Program-made: the position numbers and the translations under genes | Notes under the pieces: model-generated | What the model saw: the letters and a program-made list of their open reading frames with translations, nothing else | Told to the model about the DNA's origin: nothing | Databases searched by the model: none | Shown here: in pieces, positions 17,421 to 27,664 of the stretch | Layout: each line of letters opens with the position of its first letter | Numbering within the stretch: position 1 is the stretch's first letter | Assembly: GCA_030429545.1 (NCBI GenBank) | Contig: JAUIFF010000018.1 | Location: 62,001 to 126,000, forward strand | From: Polyangia bacterium | Lineage (GTDB): Bacteria; Myxococcota_A; Polyangia; Nannocystales; Nannocystaceae | Reading direction: 5' to 3' | Length of the DNA stretch: 64,000 nucleotides

Positions 17421-20267
17421 TTACAGCGACGGCGGAATCGTCTCAATCTCGTAGGCCTGCAGGATGTCCTCCGGCTCGACCCCGGTGAAGTTGTCGACAA
17501 CGATGCCGCACTCAAAGCCCTCGCGGACCTCTTTGACATCGTCCTTGAACACCCGCAGGGACTGGACCGCACCCGTGTGGATGACCTCGCCGTTTCGCAC
17601 CACGCGAATGTGGCTGTCGCGGCGGACAAAGCCCTTGACGATCCGGCAACCGGCGACGGTGCCGAGCCGTGGAATCGGGAACAGTGCCCGAACTTCGGCC
17701 TCGCCCTGGTCCTTCTCGCGGTACTCCGGCTCGAGCAGGCCGACCATGAGCTCACGAACCTTGTCGATCGCTTCGTAGATCACGCTGTAGGAGTGGATCG
17801 GAACCTTTTCGTGCTCAGCGAGTTGGGCTGCCTTGCCGACCGGCTTGGTGTTGAAGCCGATGATGACAGCTTCGCCAGCCGAGGCCATTTTGACGTCGTT
17901 TTGGGTGATTGCACCCACGCCGTTGAAGATGACCTCAACCTTGACCTTATCGGTTGATTGCTCGAGCAACGACTCTTTGAGGGCCTCAGACGAGCCCTGC
18001 ACGTCGGCGCGGAGCACAACCTTGAGGGTAGGAGTCTTTTTGCGGGCGATCAGATCTTGAATCGAAGGTCCGACCCGAGCCGTCTCCTTGCGACGCCGTT
18101 GTTCGCGGCGGTGCGAAACGAGTTGGCGCGCGGCCTTTTCGGACTCGACCACATTGAAGTGGTCGCCAGCAGCCGGGACCCCGTCGAGTCCGAGGACTTC
18201 GACTGGCGTAGACGGACCTGCCTGTTTGAGCACCTTGCCGCGGTCGTCGAGCACGGCGCGAACCTTGCCGCTGAACTCGTTGGCGACCACGATGTCGCCC
18301 TTGGTCAGGCGTCCGGCCTCGATCAAGACCGTTGCGATCGGACCCCGGCCCTTGTCGACGCGAGCCTCGAGCACAATGCCGGCGGCACGTCCTTCGCGGC
18401 TGGCACGCAGGTCGAGCAACTCGGTTTGTAGCGCCAGCATCTCGAGCAACTTTTCGATGCCCTGGCCGGTCTTGGCCGAAACCTCGACGATGATGGTTTC
18501 ACCACCAAACTCTTCGCCAACGAGCCCGTGCTCCATCAACATTTGCTTGACGCGCCCGGGGTTGGCCTCGGGTTTGTCGACTTTGTTGAGCGCCACCATC
18601 AAGGTGACCTTGGCTTCTTTGGCGTGCTTGATGGCCTCGACCGTCGTCGGCATCACACCGTCGTCGGCGGCCACGACCAACACGACAACATCTGTAACCT
18701 GGGCACCGCGCGACCGCATGGCGGAGAACGCCTGGTGACCGGGCGTATCCAAAAAGACAACGTCGCCCTTGGAGGTGTTGACCTTGTAGGCACCGATATG
18801 CTGGGTGATCCCACCAGACTCGCCGTCGGCGACCCGCGAAGAACGGATCTTGTCGAGCAGCGACGTCTTACCGTGGTCGACGTGACCCATCATGGTCACC
18901 ACCGGGGCACGCGGCTCACCGGTCCCCTTCTCGGCTGCACCGGTGATCGCCTCTTCTTGGAAGGTGACGTTCTCAACGGTGTAGCCAAACTCGCCGGCGA
19001 CGAGCTCGGCGGTCTCGATGTCGACCGCGTGGTTGATGGTGAGGCCGCGCAGGCCCATCCCCCACAACACACGCATGATGGCACCGGCTTTTTTGCCCAT
19101 CTGGTGGGCCAAGTCGGCGACCATGATGGCCTCGTCGACGCGGATCCGCTTTTTGGCCTCGCTCATCTCCTGGGTGGCAACCCGAGGTGAGTGACCTTGG
19201 TTTTTGCGGTTGCGCATGGGCATCTTGCGACGACGCCCCTGCTGCTGAATCCGCTCCTCACGCTTTTTGCGTTCGCTGGCACGACCGCCGCGTGGCTCGT
19301 CACCTGCATCGGTGATGATCACCTGCTGGCGCGGACGCATCTGGCTGAGTTGGATAAAGCCCTTGATCCGCGGCTCGGCCCGCTGCTTGGCAACACCGAC
19401 GATCACACCGGCATCGTTGCGGAGCACGCGGCGGTTGTCCTTCGCCTTAGCGCCTGACTTCTCGCTCGCCTTTGCCGAGGTTTGGGCTCGCTTTGCCGCG
19501 GGTTGTGGCTGCGACTGTTGCTCCGGTTGCGCCGCGGGCTCTGGCTGTGCCTCCTGACGCGACTGCGAACCCTTTTGCGATGACCGGGGCTTGTCCGCCA
19601 TCCGCCCTGCGAGACCACCCGGCAGACGCCTGGTGCCCGCGGGCAGCGCGATCCGTTGGCCGACAACGGGTTTGGACGAGCGTTGCTTGCGTTGAAAGGA
19701 CTCTCGGGTGACAACGGTTCGCGGGGCGGACCGTTGGTTCGGCTGTTGGCCGGACTCTGAAGTTGGCGTTGGTTGTACACGCACGGATTCGGAACTCGCT
19801 CTGTCAGCTGGCTGTGCCTCGGGCGCCGGCTCGGGCGCCGTTTCGGCGGACTGTGCTTTGACCGGCTCTGACTCGGACGAGTGCACAACAACGGGGCGCC
19901 GACGGATGGTCGGACGCACCACGGGACGGGACTGTGCCTCTGCTTCAGCGGCACGAGCAGCTTCTTCAGCTGCTTTCTTGGCGCGTGCTTCGGCCTCGAG
20001 GACTGCGGGGCGTGGGCCCTTTGCGGTCCTGCGAATGACGGTTGCGCGCCGACGCTTGGGCTTGGCCGGCTTGGTATCGCCAGCAGCCTTCGGCAGTGGC
20101 TTGCCACCGCGGACATGGGAACGAACCTTGTTCGCCTGGTCGACGGTCAAGGTGCTCATGTAGTTTTTGATCTCGAGCCCAAGGCCACGGATGACCTTTT
20201 GCATGGCCTTGGTGTCTTGGCCTAGCTCACGGGCGAGTTCGTAGACGCGGATCTTTTTCGTCGCCAT
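17421..20267 (-). CDS. infB: Translation initiation factor IF-2
   Basis: IF2 is the GTPase that places initiator tRNA on the ribosome. The 948-aa protein has an N-terminal IF2N domain ([19 protein letters not shown]), a long Ala/Pro/Arg/Glu-rich linker (residues about 60-300), a second IF2N-like segment ([23 protein letters not shown]), the G domain with [19 protein letters not shown] and NKVD, and the C-terminal tRNA-binding domain ending [18 protein letters not shown]. The ATG at 20267 has GGGGGA about 8 nt upstream, within the end of ylxR (3-nt gap). The order nusA-ylxR-infB-rbfA is canonical. Confidence 0.97.
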   Translation of the reverse strand: MATKKIRVYELARELGQDTKAMQKVIRGLGLEIKNYMSTLTVDQANKVRSHVRGGKPLPKAAGDTKPAKPKRRRATVIRRTAKGPRPAVLEAEARAKKAAEEAARAAEAEAQSRPVVRPTIRRRPVVVHSSESEPVKAQSAETAPEPAPEAQPADRASSESVRVQPTPTSESGQQPNQRSAPRTVVTRESFQRKQRSSKPVVGQRIALPAGTRRLPGGLAGRMADKPRSSQKGSQSRQEAQPEPAAQPEQQSQPQPAAKRAQTSAKASEKSGAKAKDNRRVLRNDAGVIVGVAKQRAEPRIKGFIQLSQMRPRQQVIITDAGDEPRGGRASERKKREERIQQQGRRRKMPMRNRKNQGHSPRVATQEMSEAKKRIRVDEAIMVADLAHQMGKKAGAIMRVLWGMGLRGLTINHAVDIETAELVAGEFGYTVENVTFQEEAITGAAEKGTGEPRAPVVTMMGHVDHGKTSLLDKIRSSRVADGESGGITQHIGAYKVNTSKGDVVFLDTPGHQAFSAMRSRGAQVTDVVVLVVAADDGVMPTTVEAIKHAKEAKVTLMVALNKVDKPEANPGRVKQMLMEHGLVGEEFGGETIIVEVSAKTGQGIEKLLEMLALQTELLDLRASREGRAAGIVLEARVDKGRGPIATVLIEAGRLTKGDIVVANEFSGKVRAVLDDRGKVLKQAGPSTPVEVLGLDGVPAAGDHFNVVESEKAARQLVSHRREQRRRKETARVGPSIQDLIARKKTPTLKVVLRADVQGSSEALKESLLEQSTDKVKVEVIFNGVGAITQNDVKMASAGEAVIIGFNTKPVGKAAQLAEHEKVPIHSYSVIYEAIDKVRELMVGLLEPEYREKDQGEAEVRALFPIPRLGTVAGCRIVKGFVRRDSHIRVVRNGEVIHTGAVQSLRVFKDDVKEVREGFECGIVVDNFTGVEPEDILQAYEIETIPPSL

Positions 20268-20270
20268 GGC

Positions 20271-20689
20271 TCATTCCCCCTTCCCCGAGGTGCGTGCTGT
20301 ATCAACAGATGCACGGTCGAGGGCTTGTGCAAGACTGCACAGCCGTTGGACGCGAGGCAGTGAGGCCGGCTGACGGCTACTGCGGATGACGACTTCGATT
20401 TCGTTGCTCAAGGATTCTCTCAGGGCTGCCCACAGCCTGGATGGATCGTTGACTTGGGTGGGGGGGGTAGCCTTAGACCGGGCCCACACGCGGGTCAAGC
20501 TCCGGCGCTTGATAGCTTTGTCAAAACAGTCTTTAGAAGGACACAAATACGCGCTGCGGCCCGGGAAGTGGGCGTTATCGCGGCGGCGCACGGCCGGGAC
20601 AATATCACCCTCGGGCGAGCGACGCACTCGCAACAGCGAGGCTTGTGGTCGGCGCGTTCGGCAGCCAACACAGGTGCGAACAGGAGTAC

Positions 20690-20693
<4 letters not shown>
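20271..20693 (-). CDS. ylxR: YlxR family RNA-binding protein (DUF448)
   Basis: This is a small basic protein encoded between nusA and infB in most bacteria; the Bacillus/Clostridium homologue (RnpM) binds RNase P. The conserved RTCVGCR and [12 protein letters not shown] motifs occur at residues 6-12 and 46-57. The C-terminal 60 residues (after [12 protein letters not shown]) are poorly conserved. The ATG at 20693 overlaps the nusA stop (ATGA), implying translational coupling. Confidence 0.9.
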
Positions 20694-22087
<1,394 letters not shown>

Positions 22088-22095
22088 CTGCGAAC

Positions 22096-22680
22096 TTAGC
22101 CTTCGTATACAAGATTTGCCCGCCGGATGTCCGCCAGCGGAATCCGGTAGAGCCGTTGACCGTCGAGTTCCCGGAGGGTGACGAGGCCGAGGCGATCGTT
22201 GTCCTCTGCCCCCGGCAACGGCTGCGTGCCCTGGATGTGTCCGTGAAATGTCTTCTGCTTGGGGTCGCCGCCACCTTCGCCAACGATCGGACGTTTCGTT
22301 TTGACGAGTACGCGCCGGTCGACAAACCGGTCGTAATGGCTGCGCTTTGTGAGCACCCGCTCAATGCCAGGCGACGAGACCTCGAGTGTGTACGGGTCTG
22401 CCATCAATCCGGCGACATCCGCGGCCCCGGGATCGGCCTCGGCGGCGTCGAGCGACGCGCTGACCACCGGGCCCATGCGGGTGCAGTCGTCGAGCGAAAT
22501 CCCGTTGGGAGCATCGAGGAACACGCGAATGATCCGCCCTTTCCCACTGCCGATGAGCTCGACGGCGACAACCTCATAGCCCATCGGCCCGACGACCTCG
22601 GAGAGGTAATCCTCGAGCATTTGCGCCCCGGTCTTCGCCGTGGCGATTGAGGCAAGTGGTGTGGTGTTGGAAACCGTCAT
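22096..22680 (-). CDS. rimP: Ribosome maturation factor RimP
   Basis: RimP assists 30S assembly. Family segments are [54 protein letters not shown] and [17 protein letters not shown] 22680 gives 194 aa. The frame stays open upstream to 22860, but residues there are not RimP-like, and the stretch just upstream is a poly-T terminator encoding FFF. Because of that T-run there is no Shine-Dalgarno in front of ATG 22680, so initiation may be weak or use a downstream codon. It is the first gene of the nusA-infB operon. Confidence 0.88.
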   Translation of the reverse strand: MTVSNTTPLASIATAKTGAQMLEDYLSEVVGPMGYEVVAVELIGSGKGRIIRVFLDAPNGISLDDCTRMGPVVSASLDAAEADPGAADVAGLMADPYTLEVSSPGIERVLTKRSHYDRFVDRRVLVKTKRPIVGEGGGDPKQKTFHGHIQGTQPLPGAEDNDRLGLVTLRELDGQRLYRIPLADIRRANLVYEG

Positions 22681-22683
22681 GGG

Positions 22684-22718
22684 AAAAAAAAAACGAGCTG
22701 AGCTCTGTGCTCCGCTCG
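22684..22718 (-). terminator. Intrinsic terminator/attenuator immediately before rimP
   Basis: On the minus strand CGAGC-g-GAGC, loop ACAGA, GCTC-a-GCTCG forms a 9-bp stem with one internal mismatch, directly followed by ten T and then CCC-ATG of rimP. No minus-strand gene exists upstream before the divergent sigma-factor gene, so the hairpin must lie in the operon's own leader. This suggests transcription attenuation of rimP-nusA-infB; since NusA stimulates intrinsic termination, autoregulation is a plausible inference. Confidence 0.85.
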
Positions 22719-22747
22719 CAGGCGACCGGCAGAATGGACGGGTGGAT

Positions 22748-22753
22748 ATCATA
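22748..22753 (-). promoter_or_regulatory. Candidate -10 element (TATGAT) for the rimP-nusA operon
   Basis: TATGAT on the minus strand lies about 30 nt upstream of the attenuator hairpin, which would give a leader of about 60 nt to the rimP start. No good -35 at 17 nt was found (GGGTCT), so this is weak. Confidence 0.25.
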
Positions 22754-23085
22754 GCGCTCACGGGTGGGCAAGACCCGCTAGCTCGGATTTCTCTCATGAT
22801 TTGCGGGTCGAGAGCCGTGTCGCCAATCTGTGTTGGAGCCCGTGGCCTCACTCCCCACAAACACCCCTGATCGCCGGAGTCCTGTTACCATCTCGCCGAT
22901 GGTGCCCGGCAACCAGCCGCAATCACCCCGCACGGACCGCGGAAGGCGGGCAACCTCGCCGCCTCAGTGTGACAACCCTGTAACCCCAGGGCTAAAACGT
23001 CGCATACAGCCCACAGGTATCCTCACACCTGGAAGCAGTGAAACATCTACCGTGCCCATCCCGTTGAACCTGTACGAGGTGGACA

Positions 23086-23724
23086 GTGGCTAAATCGTCG
23101 CCGCCCGCCGGGCTCTACGCCGCCATGGCAAACTATGTCGACGGCGACCGGCGAGCTTTTGACAGCCTCTACGCCACCCTCTCTCCACGGCTACGGGGGT
23201 TTTTGATGAAAATTATCCGCGACGAACCGACCGTGGAGGACCTGATCCAACTCACGATGCTCAAAGCACATCTCGCCCGGGATCGGTTTGAGCTGCAGGG
23301 CGGCAATCCCGACGGAGCCGTCCAAGCCTGGTACTTCGCAATCGCTCGCAACGTCGCCATGGACCACCTGCGCAAGCAATACCGCCGCGACAAACGCCTC
23401 AAAAAGGCCACCGAAAGTGACGGTCTCGATCCGGTCGCCGCGCTCGTCGACGAGACCCCTTCGATCGAACACCTCGGGATCAGCCAAGAGGCTGAGCAAA
23501 CCATCATCGAGCAGGTCCAGGCTGCGATCGCCAAGCTGCCCAAGAGCCAGCGTGAGGTCGTCGAGCTCCACAAGTTGCGGGGCATGAGCATGGCCGACAT
23601 CGCCGCCCGCCTGCAGATCCGCGAGGGGGCCGTCCGGGTCCGGGCCCACCGGGCCTACAAAGCCCTAGCCCGCCTGCTCTCACCCCAGGCCCTGCTGTTT
23701 TTGTATTGGGGGGTAGGCGCATGA
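23086..23724 (+). CDS. ECF-type sigma-70 family factor
   Basis: This 212-aa sigma factor has region 2 (FDSLYATLSPRLRGFLMKIIRDEPTVEDLIQLTMLKAH; AWYFAIARNVAMDHLRKQYRR) and region 4 (IAKLPKSQREVVELHKLRGMSMADIAARLQIREGAVRVRAHRAYKAL), with a short acidic linker and no region 3. The GTG start at 23086 has GAGGTGG closely upstream. Its stop overlaps the start of an NrsF-like membrane protein, the usual arrangement for an ECF factor held by a membrane anti-sigma. The regulon and signal are not evident. Confidence 0.9.
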   Translation: MAKSSPPAGLYAAMANYVDGDRRAFDSLYATLSPRLRGFLMKIIRDEPTVEDLIQLTMLKAHLARDRFELQGGNPDGAVQAWYFAIARNVAMDHLRKQYRRDKRLKKATESDGLDPVAALVDETPSIEHLGISQEAEQTIIEQVQAAIAKLPKSQREVVELHKLRGMSMADIAARLQIREGAVRVRAHRAYKALARLLSPQALLFLYWGVGA

Positions 23725-24359
23725 GCAAAATTGATGCACATGCACTCATTTCCCAGGACCTCAACTCCCTGGTCAAACAACGTCGTCGCCACTTTCTCCC
23801 GGCACTTGTACTTGTACTTGCATTTTTAGCGACCATGTTGACCGCGGTCGGCCTGCGCCCCGACCTCCTCGACCAGCCGGGCTACCAGCTCGCCAGCCAG
23901 ATCGTGTTGTGGTGCCTGTGCCTACTCGTGCTCCCGGCGATCGGCCTCGGACTGTGGTTTCCCCGCCCGCTCACCAAAATTGGCTTGGTCCTGCTGTTGC
24001 CCATCCTCGTGTTCATCGGGGCGGTCGGCTTGCCCGACGACAGCGTCACTGTCAGCGAGCTGTTTGGCCACGTGTTCACCGACGGCGCCATGTGTACGGC
24101 CAACATGTTGGCGACCGGCACCGTGCTTCTGCTGATCGGTTACTTCAGCGGGGCATTTATCCAGCGCAGGCGCAGCTACGCGGTTGTGTGGCTCAGTTCG
24201 GGGATCTCGATCGCCGCCATCACAACGGTCACCTGGCACTGCTCCGCCACAGCTTGTGTACATACACTTTCGAGCCATCTGGGCGGTGGCCTCGTGCTCC
24301 TGGGGCTGTCCTCGCTGCTGGCCTTTCGCGTGCGGCATCGAGACCAGGGCGAGAAGTGA
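23721..24359 (+). CDS. NrsF-like (DUF1109) membrane anti-sigma factor
   Basis: This 212-aa protein has about six membrane helices (FLPALVLVLAFLATML; IVLWCLCLLVLPAIGLGL; IGLVLLLPILVFIGAVGL; ANMLATGTVLLLIGYFSGAF; VVWLSSGISIAAITTV; HLGGGLVLLGLSSLLAF) after a short cytoplasmic N-terminus (DLNSLVKQRRRH). The VTWHCSATACVHTLSSHLGG segment has the conserved His/Cys pattern of NrsF proteins, which sequester ECF sigma factors in Myxococcus and Caulobacter. The ATG overlaps the sigma-factor stop (ATGA). Early codons contain TGCACATGCA (23735) and TGTACTTGCA (23813). Confidence 0.8.
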   Translation: MSKIDAHALISQDLNSLVKQRRRHFLPALVLVLAFLATMLTAVGLRPDLLDQPGYQLASQIVLWCLCLLVLPAIGLGLWFPRPLTKIGLVLLLPILVFIGAVGLPDDSVTVSELFGHVFTDGAMCTANMLATGTVLLLIGYFSGAFIQRRRSYAVVWLSSGISIAAITTVTWHCSATACVHTLSSHLGGGLVLLGLSSLLAFRVRHRDQGEK

Positions 24360-24417
24360 AGATGCCCCCCACGGGCACCGTTGCCGAACGCCCTTCTTCA
24401 CGGGTAAGTCCAGTAGG

Positions 24418-24771
24418 GTGAGACCCGACATCGAACAGGCCATCGATCACTTTGACCCCGGCGATGCTCGAGCCGTCACCAGGCTTCGCACCCAACTCAA
24501 CGAATTACTGCTGGTATCCCGGGCCTGCATCCGCCTCGTTGGATCCCGCCACCAGCGCGACCTCGCCGCTGTCCAGGATGCTCTCATGGCGATTCGGACC
24601 CGTCCGTTTACCGCGGCGCAGCGCCGGCGTCTGCAACGTGTCAAGACTGTCAGTTGGCTTCGGGCCTCGCTCGCGTCCTCTTTAGCTACCTCGCCCGCGT
24701 CTTCGGCAACCGCGTCTTCAGCTGCCTCGCCCGCGGCTTCGACTAGACCGGGACCAAACCTACTTGCGTAG
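24418..24771 (+). CDS. Hypothetical basic protein
   Basis: This 117-aa frame starts at GTG 24418 and begins VRPDIEQAIDHFDPGDARAV. It has a helical, Arg/Leu-rich body (RLRTQLNELLLVSRACIRLV; RLQRVKTVSWLRAS) and a low-complexity Ala/Ser/Thr tail. I do not recognise a family. It starts 58 nt after the NrsF-like gene and overlaps the convergent gene by 12 bp. It may be a real short cytoplasmic protein or a chance frame. Confidence 0.4.
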   Translation: MRPDIEQAIDHFDPGDARAVTRLRTQLNELLLVSRACIRLVGSRHQRDLAAVQDALMAIRTRPFTAAQRRRLQRVKTVSWLRASLASSLATSPASSATASSAASPAASTRPGPNLLA

Positions 24772-25287
24772 CACCCCAGAGGCCCCCGGCTCGCTGATAA
24801 AGGGACTCGGGGTTTTTCGCCGTCGGTGCCCACCTATCCGCATCAACCTAATATAGAGCTCGCCCGCCCCCTTCCAGTGGAGCGGACAGACGTCGAGCCG
24901 ACGTCCGTCTTGCAGCTCGACAACCATGACTTCGCGTTCGTCCGGGGCCCGGGTTTCGACGTCGATCCCCATAATCGAGCGCACCGGCACGCGGATTCGC
25001 TTGCCGCGTTCGCGGACCGCGAGGGTGTGAAACATGAGGTACGGGGTCGACGGTAACATTGCAAATACAATGGCCCGCAACCACCCCCAAATCCACCACA
25101 CACCGGCGAACAAAACGAGCCGGACAACAATCCGGTAGCCGCCTGCAGCGGTAACCCAGACGTCGGGCAGGCGCACGAGCAGGGCCGTGATCAGCGACGG
25201 AATCAGGATGGCTATCGCACCAAACCCGGCGAGCCGGCCGGGCCAGTCATCTGCGCGGGCAGTGCGAAACCATGGCCGCAACATCAT
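24760..25287 (-). CDS. Membrane protein with a C-terminal cytoplasmic domain
   Basis: This 175-aa protein has two or three membrane segments (LAGFGAIAILIPSLITALLV; IVVRLVLFAGVWWIWGWLRAIVFAML), then a soluble domain with alternating beta-like sequence (RIRVPVRSIMGIDVETRAPDEREVMVVELQDGRRLDVCPLHW) reminiscent of bacterial PH-like membrane proteins, and a basic tail. ATG 25287 (MMLRPWF) is chosen. It stands alone; function is unknown. Confidence 0.6.
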   Translation of the reverse strand: MMLRPWFRTARADDWPGRLAGFGAIAILIPSLITALLVRLPDVWVTAAGGYRIVVRLVLFAGVWWIWGWLRAIVFAMLPSTPYLMFHTLAVRERGKRIRVPVRSIMGIDVETRAPDEREVMVVELQDGRRLDVCPLHWKGAGELYIRLMRIGGHRRRKTPSPFISEPGASGVLRK

Positions 25288-25433
25288 TGCCGGCGATAAT
25301 AGCAGGTCTGTGCAAGCTGTGTCACACAATCCTGCCAGCCGTGTCGCGGGCAATTTGCACCGCGACGGCCAGCTTGTTGTATAGGCATTTTACCTAAGTC
25401 AGCCCACAATTACATGCAGGCACATGTTTTTCG

Positions 25434-26249
25434 CTAGAACCAGGTCGACAGGCCAATTCGCGGAACCGAAATGTTGATGGCGTGAAACGCCAACCCACCC
25501 CCGCCGGTGGCGATCAGCGGAGCGTAGTCGAGCGCGAGTGCGAAGTCGAGTGAGACCGGCTCGAGCAAAAACAAGTGGATGCCACCCTGGGCACCGATCA
25601 ACGGGTAAATCACTCCGCCGCCACCCAAACTCGCCCCGCCAAAGCCCAGCCGCCCGCCGACGAACGGTTTGATACGCCCGTAGGTGTCAAACATGTAGTT
25701 GAAGTAGCCGATCACGTGGCCGCCGATCAGCACGCCGCCGCCATTGGGCACAGCATCCAACGACATTGCAGCCTGGCCACCGACAGCACCATGTCCGTCG
25801 AGAATAATCGCACCCAAGCCGATCGACAGCAGCGGCTGGGCGAACCCGCCGGCCAACACAACGCCGTCCGGAGCCGTCGGTCGCCCCACACCAAAGCCAA
25901 TATCGGTAATGGTGTTGCCCCCGTTGGTTTGCATCGTCACGCTCAGGACATCGCTTTCGAGGTGAAGCCGCAACTTCTTGCCCGAAAGGTCGCCCATGTT
26001 GCCCGAACTACTGTCCGAGCTGCCTGAGCTGTCCGAGCTGCTGCCCGAGCTCCCCGAGCTGTCCGTGTCCGAGCTATCGGAGCTCCCCTCAGCTTCGAGC
26101 TCGTCCTCGTCGGCCGTCAAACTCGCCGAGGCTTCGGCACCAATCTCCTGGGTCTCGGCCGCCTCAACGTCAGGCGCGATCAAGCCCCAACAGGCGAGTG
26201 TCATCAACAAAGAGGTAGCCTCGAGTGTCCGTCGCATAGTCATAAGCAT
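25434..26249 (-). CDS. Exported, Ser/Asp-linker protein, putative outer-membrane beta-barrel
   Basis: This protein of about 271 aa has a signal peptide (MRRTLEATSLLMTLACWGLIAPDVEA, cleavage near VEA-AE), an acidic Ser/Asp/Gly linker at residues about 45-90, and a Gly-rich, amphipathic beta C-terminal domain. The final residue is Phe (GLSTWF), the usual C-terminal signal for BAM-dependent insertion, so a small barrel or beta-sandwich at the outer membrane is plausible. Three ATGs (26249, 26243, 26237) are possible starts. TGCAGATGCA (26267) lies directly upstream. Confidence 0.65.
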   Translation of the reverse strand: MLMTMRRTLEATSLLMTLACWGLIAPDVEAAETQEIGAEASASLTADEDELEAEGSSDSSDTDSSGSSGSSSDSSGSSDSSSGNMGDLSGKKLRLHLESDVLSVTMQTNGGNTITDIGFGVGRPTAPDGVVLAGGFAQPLLSIGLGAIILDGHGAVGGQAAMSLDAVPNGGGVLIGGHVIGYFNYMFDTYGRIKPFVGGRLGFGGASLGGGGVIYPLIGAQGGIHLFLLEPVSLDFALALDYAPLIATGGGGLAFHAINISVPRIGLSTWF

Positions 26250-26428
26250 CGCATACCGCAAATGTGTGCAGATGCATAAAGTTGTGACATGGGCTACGTG
26301 AACGATGTCCAGCTGTGCAGTACGTTGTCCGCTATATCCCATAAACAACCGAGATATCCGCCACTTCCCTACGCGAACAACCTGCAAATTGATCTGATCC
26401 TTTTGTCACTGTCGCGACACTCATAGGC

Positions 26429-27610
26429 GTGCCCCGGCGGATGTACGAACGCGGGCGCACAGACGGAAAAGCCCCTATGCCGCTCGATGGACAAAGTTCT
26501 TTGTTGCCTCTCCACGGTCGTCCGCAGGCGATCACCGACGCCATTGCGGCCATCGCCGAGGTCTCTGACCCGGTTGTTCAAAACCTCCAAATTACTCAAA
26601 TCTATCATGATCTGGCGATCGCACTGGCCGACCACTACGGCTCGCGGGACATCACTTGGTGCGGTTTTGCCAAATGGACCTCGGCTTCGGCCGGGCGTTT
26701 GCTTCGCGGCCGCGCGCTCCACAGCGTCATCCATTCGCGACTCGAAGGTTTTGTTCGCAACCGGCTTCGCCGTTCCCGGGGACTTCTCGGTCGTTTCCTA
26801 GGCCGTGTTCATCCACACATCGACCCGCTATTGGACTGTGTGCAAGCAGTCGACCGCCAGGTTCGCAACGAAGTCGCGCGTGGCAATGTCCTGGTGTTCA
26901 CCGAGTTGGCACCGCGGTTTGCTGCCCTGCTCGTGGCCCTGCGCGAGGCCAAACAGCCCAACGACAACGCCCGAAAGGCACTGCTTGCGGGGCTCGACCC
27001 ACGCCCGGTTGAACGCGGCGGCCAACAACTTCTGATCGAAGCGTTTGCCACCTACTACGACCTGTCGTTTGAGCACGACGACAAGCTGCGTGCCGAGCGG
27101 ATGTTGTACGCCAACCTGCTGGTCGCGCGACACGAGCAAACCCGGCTGCAAGCGGTCATCGAACGCGCCTACCAGGCACCCAACGCGCAGCTGCAGGCCG
27201 TTGCCACCAAGGGCATTGGCTCCCAGATGTTCGCCGATATCGTCCACGCCCGGTTCGGCCGCATGCTCGAGCAACTCGTGCGCAAGCAACTGACAACCCT
27301 CGAGCTGCCCAACCTCTCGGTCGACCTAGGCGAAGATGTCCCGCCGCTGTTCAACGGCGAGATGTTCCCGCGCTCACTCAAACATCTCAGCGACCCCCAG
27401 CTGATCGCGCTCATCGAGCAACTCGACCGCGATCCGACAACCACAGCTGGCAGCGCAGCCCTCGACTGGGCGGCGATCTGCGACCGTATGAACTTTGTCG
27501 TCGACCTCTATCGCTCACGCCAGCAGGACCTCGCCCTGTATCGGGCTCCGTTTTGCCTGGGTCAGGTCGCGGCCATTCGCCGGGGCGAGCTCCCCGGCGA
27601 CCTCTACTAG
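26429..27610 (+). CDS. Conserved-looking hypothetical protein, mostly helical
   Basis: This 393-aa soluble protein has no signal peptide or membrane helix. It is rich in Leu, Arg and Ala with long helices. A recognisable segment is DITWCGFAKWTSASAGRLLRGR near residue 75, then ARGNVLVFTELAPRFAALLVALRE, a Tyr/Phe-rich EAFATYYDLSFEHDDKLRAERMLYANLLVARHEQTRLQ, and VVDLYRSRQQDLALYRAPFC at the end. I cannot assign a family. The start is GTG 26429; ATG 26441 or 26477 is possible. It is transcribed alone and ends in an intrinsic terminator. Confidence 0.65.
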   Translation: MPRRMYERGRTDGKAPMPLDGQSSLLPLHGRPQAITDAIAAIAEVSDPVVQNLQITQIYHDLAIALADHYGSRDITWCGFAKWTSASAGRLLRGRALHSVIHSRLEGFVRNRLRRSRGLLGRFLGRVHPHIDPLLDCVQAVDRQVRNEVARGNVLVFTELAPRFAALLVALREAKQPNDNARKALLAGLDPRPVERGGQQLLIEAFATYYDLSFEHDDKLRAERMLYANLLVARHEQTRLQAVIERAYQAPNAQLQAVATKGIGSQMFADIVHARFGRMLEQLVRKQLTTLELPNLSVDLGEDVPPLFNGEMFPRSLKHLSDPQLIALIEQLDRDPTTTAGSAALDWAAICDRMNFVVDLYRSRQQDLALYRAPFCLGQVAAIRRGELPGDLY

Positions 27611-27620
27611 CGCATCCCAA

Positions 27621-27663
27621 GTCTCGACTCGATGTACACACATCAAAGTCGAGGCGGCTTTTT
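27621..27663 (+). terminator. Intrinsic terminator
   Basis: GTCTCGACT pairs with AGTCGAGGC (one wobble); an inner GATGT/ACATC pair can form in the loop, and the hairpin is followed by GGCTTTTT. It lies 10 nt after the stop of the hypothetical gene and faces the convergent dehydrogenase gene. Confidence 0.75.
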
Positions 27664-27664
27664 G

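Noticed and set aside
22975-23015. Possible ECF promoter (TGTAACCC ... CGTC) upstream of the sigma-factor gene
   Set aside because: Spacing between the -35-like and -10-like parts is about 12 nt instead of the usual 16-17.
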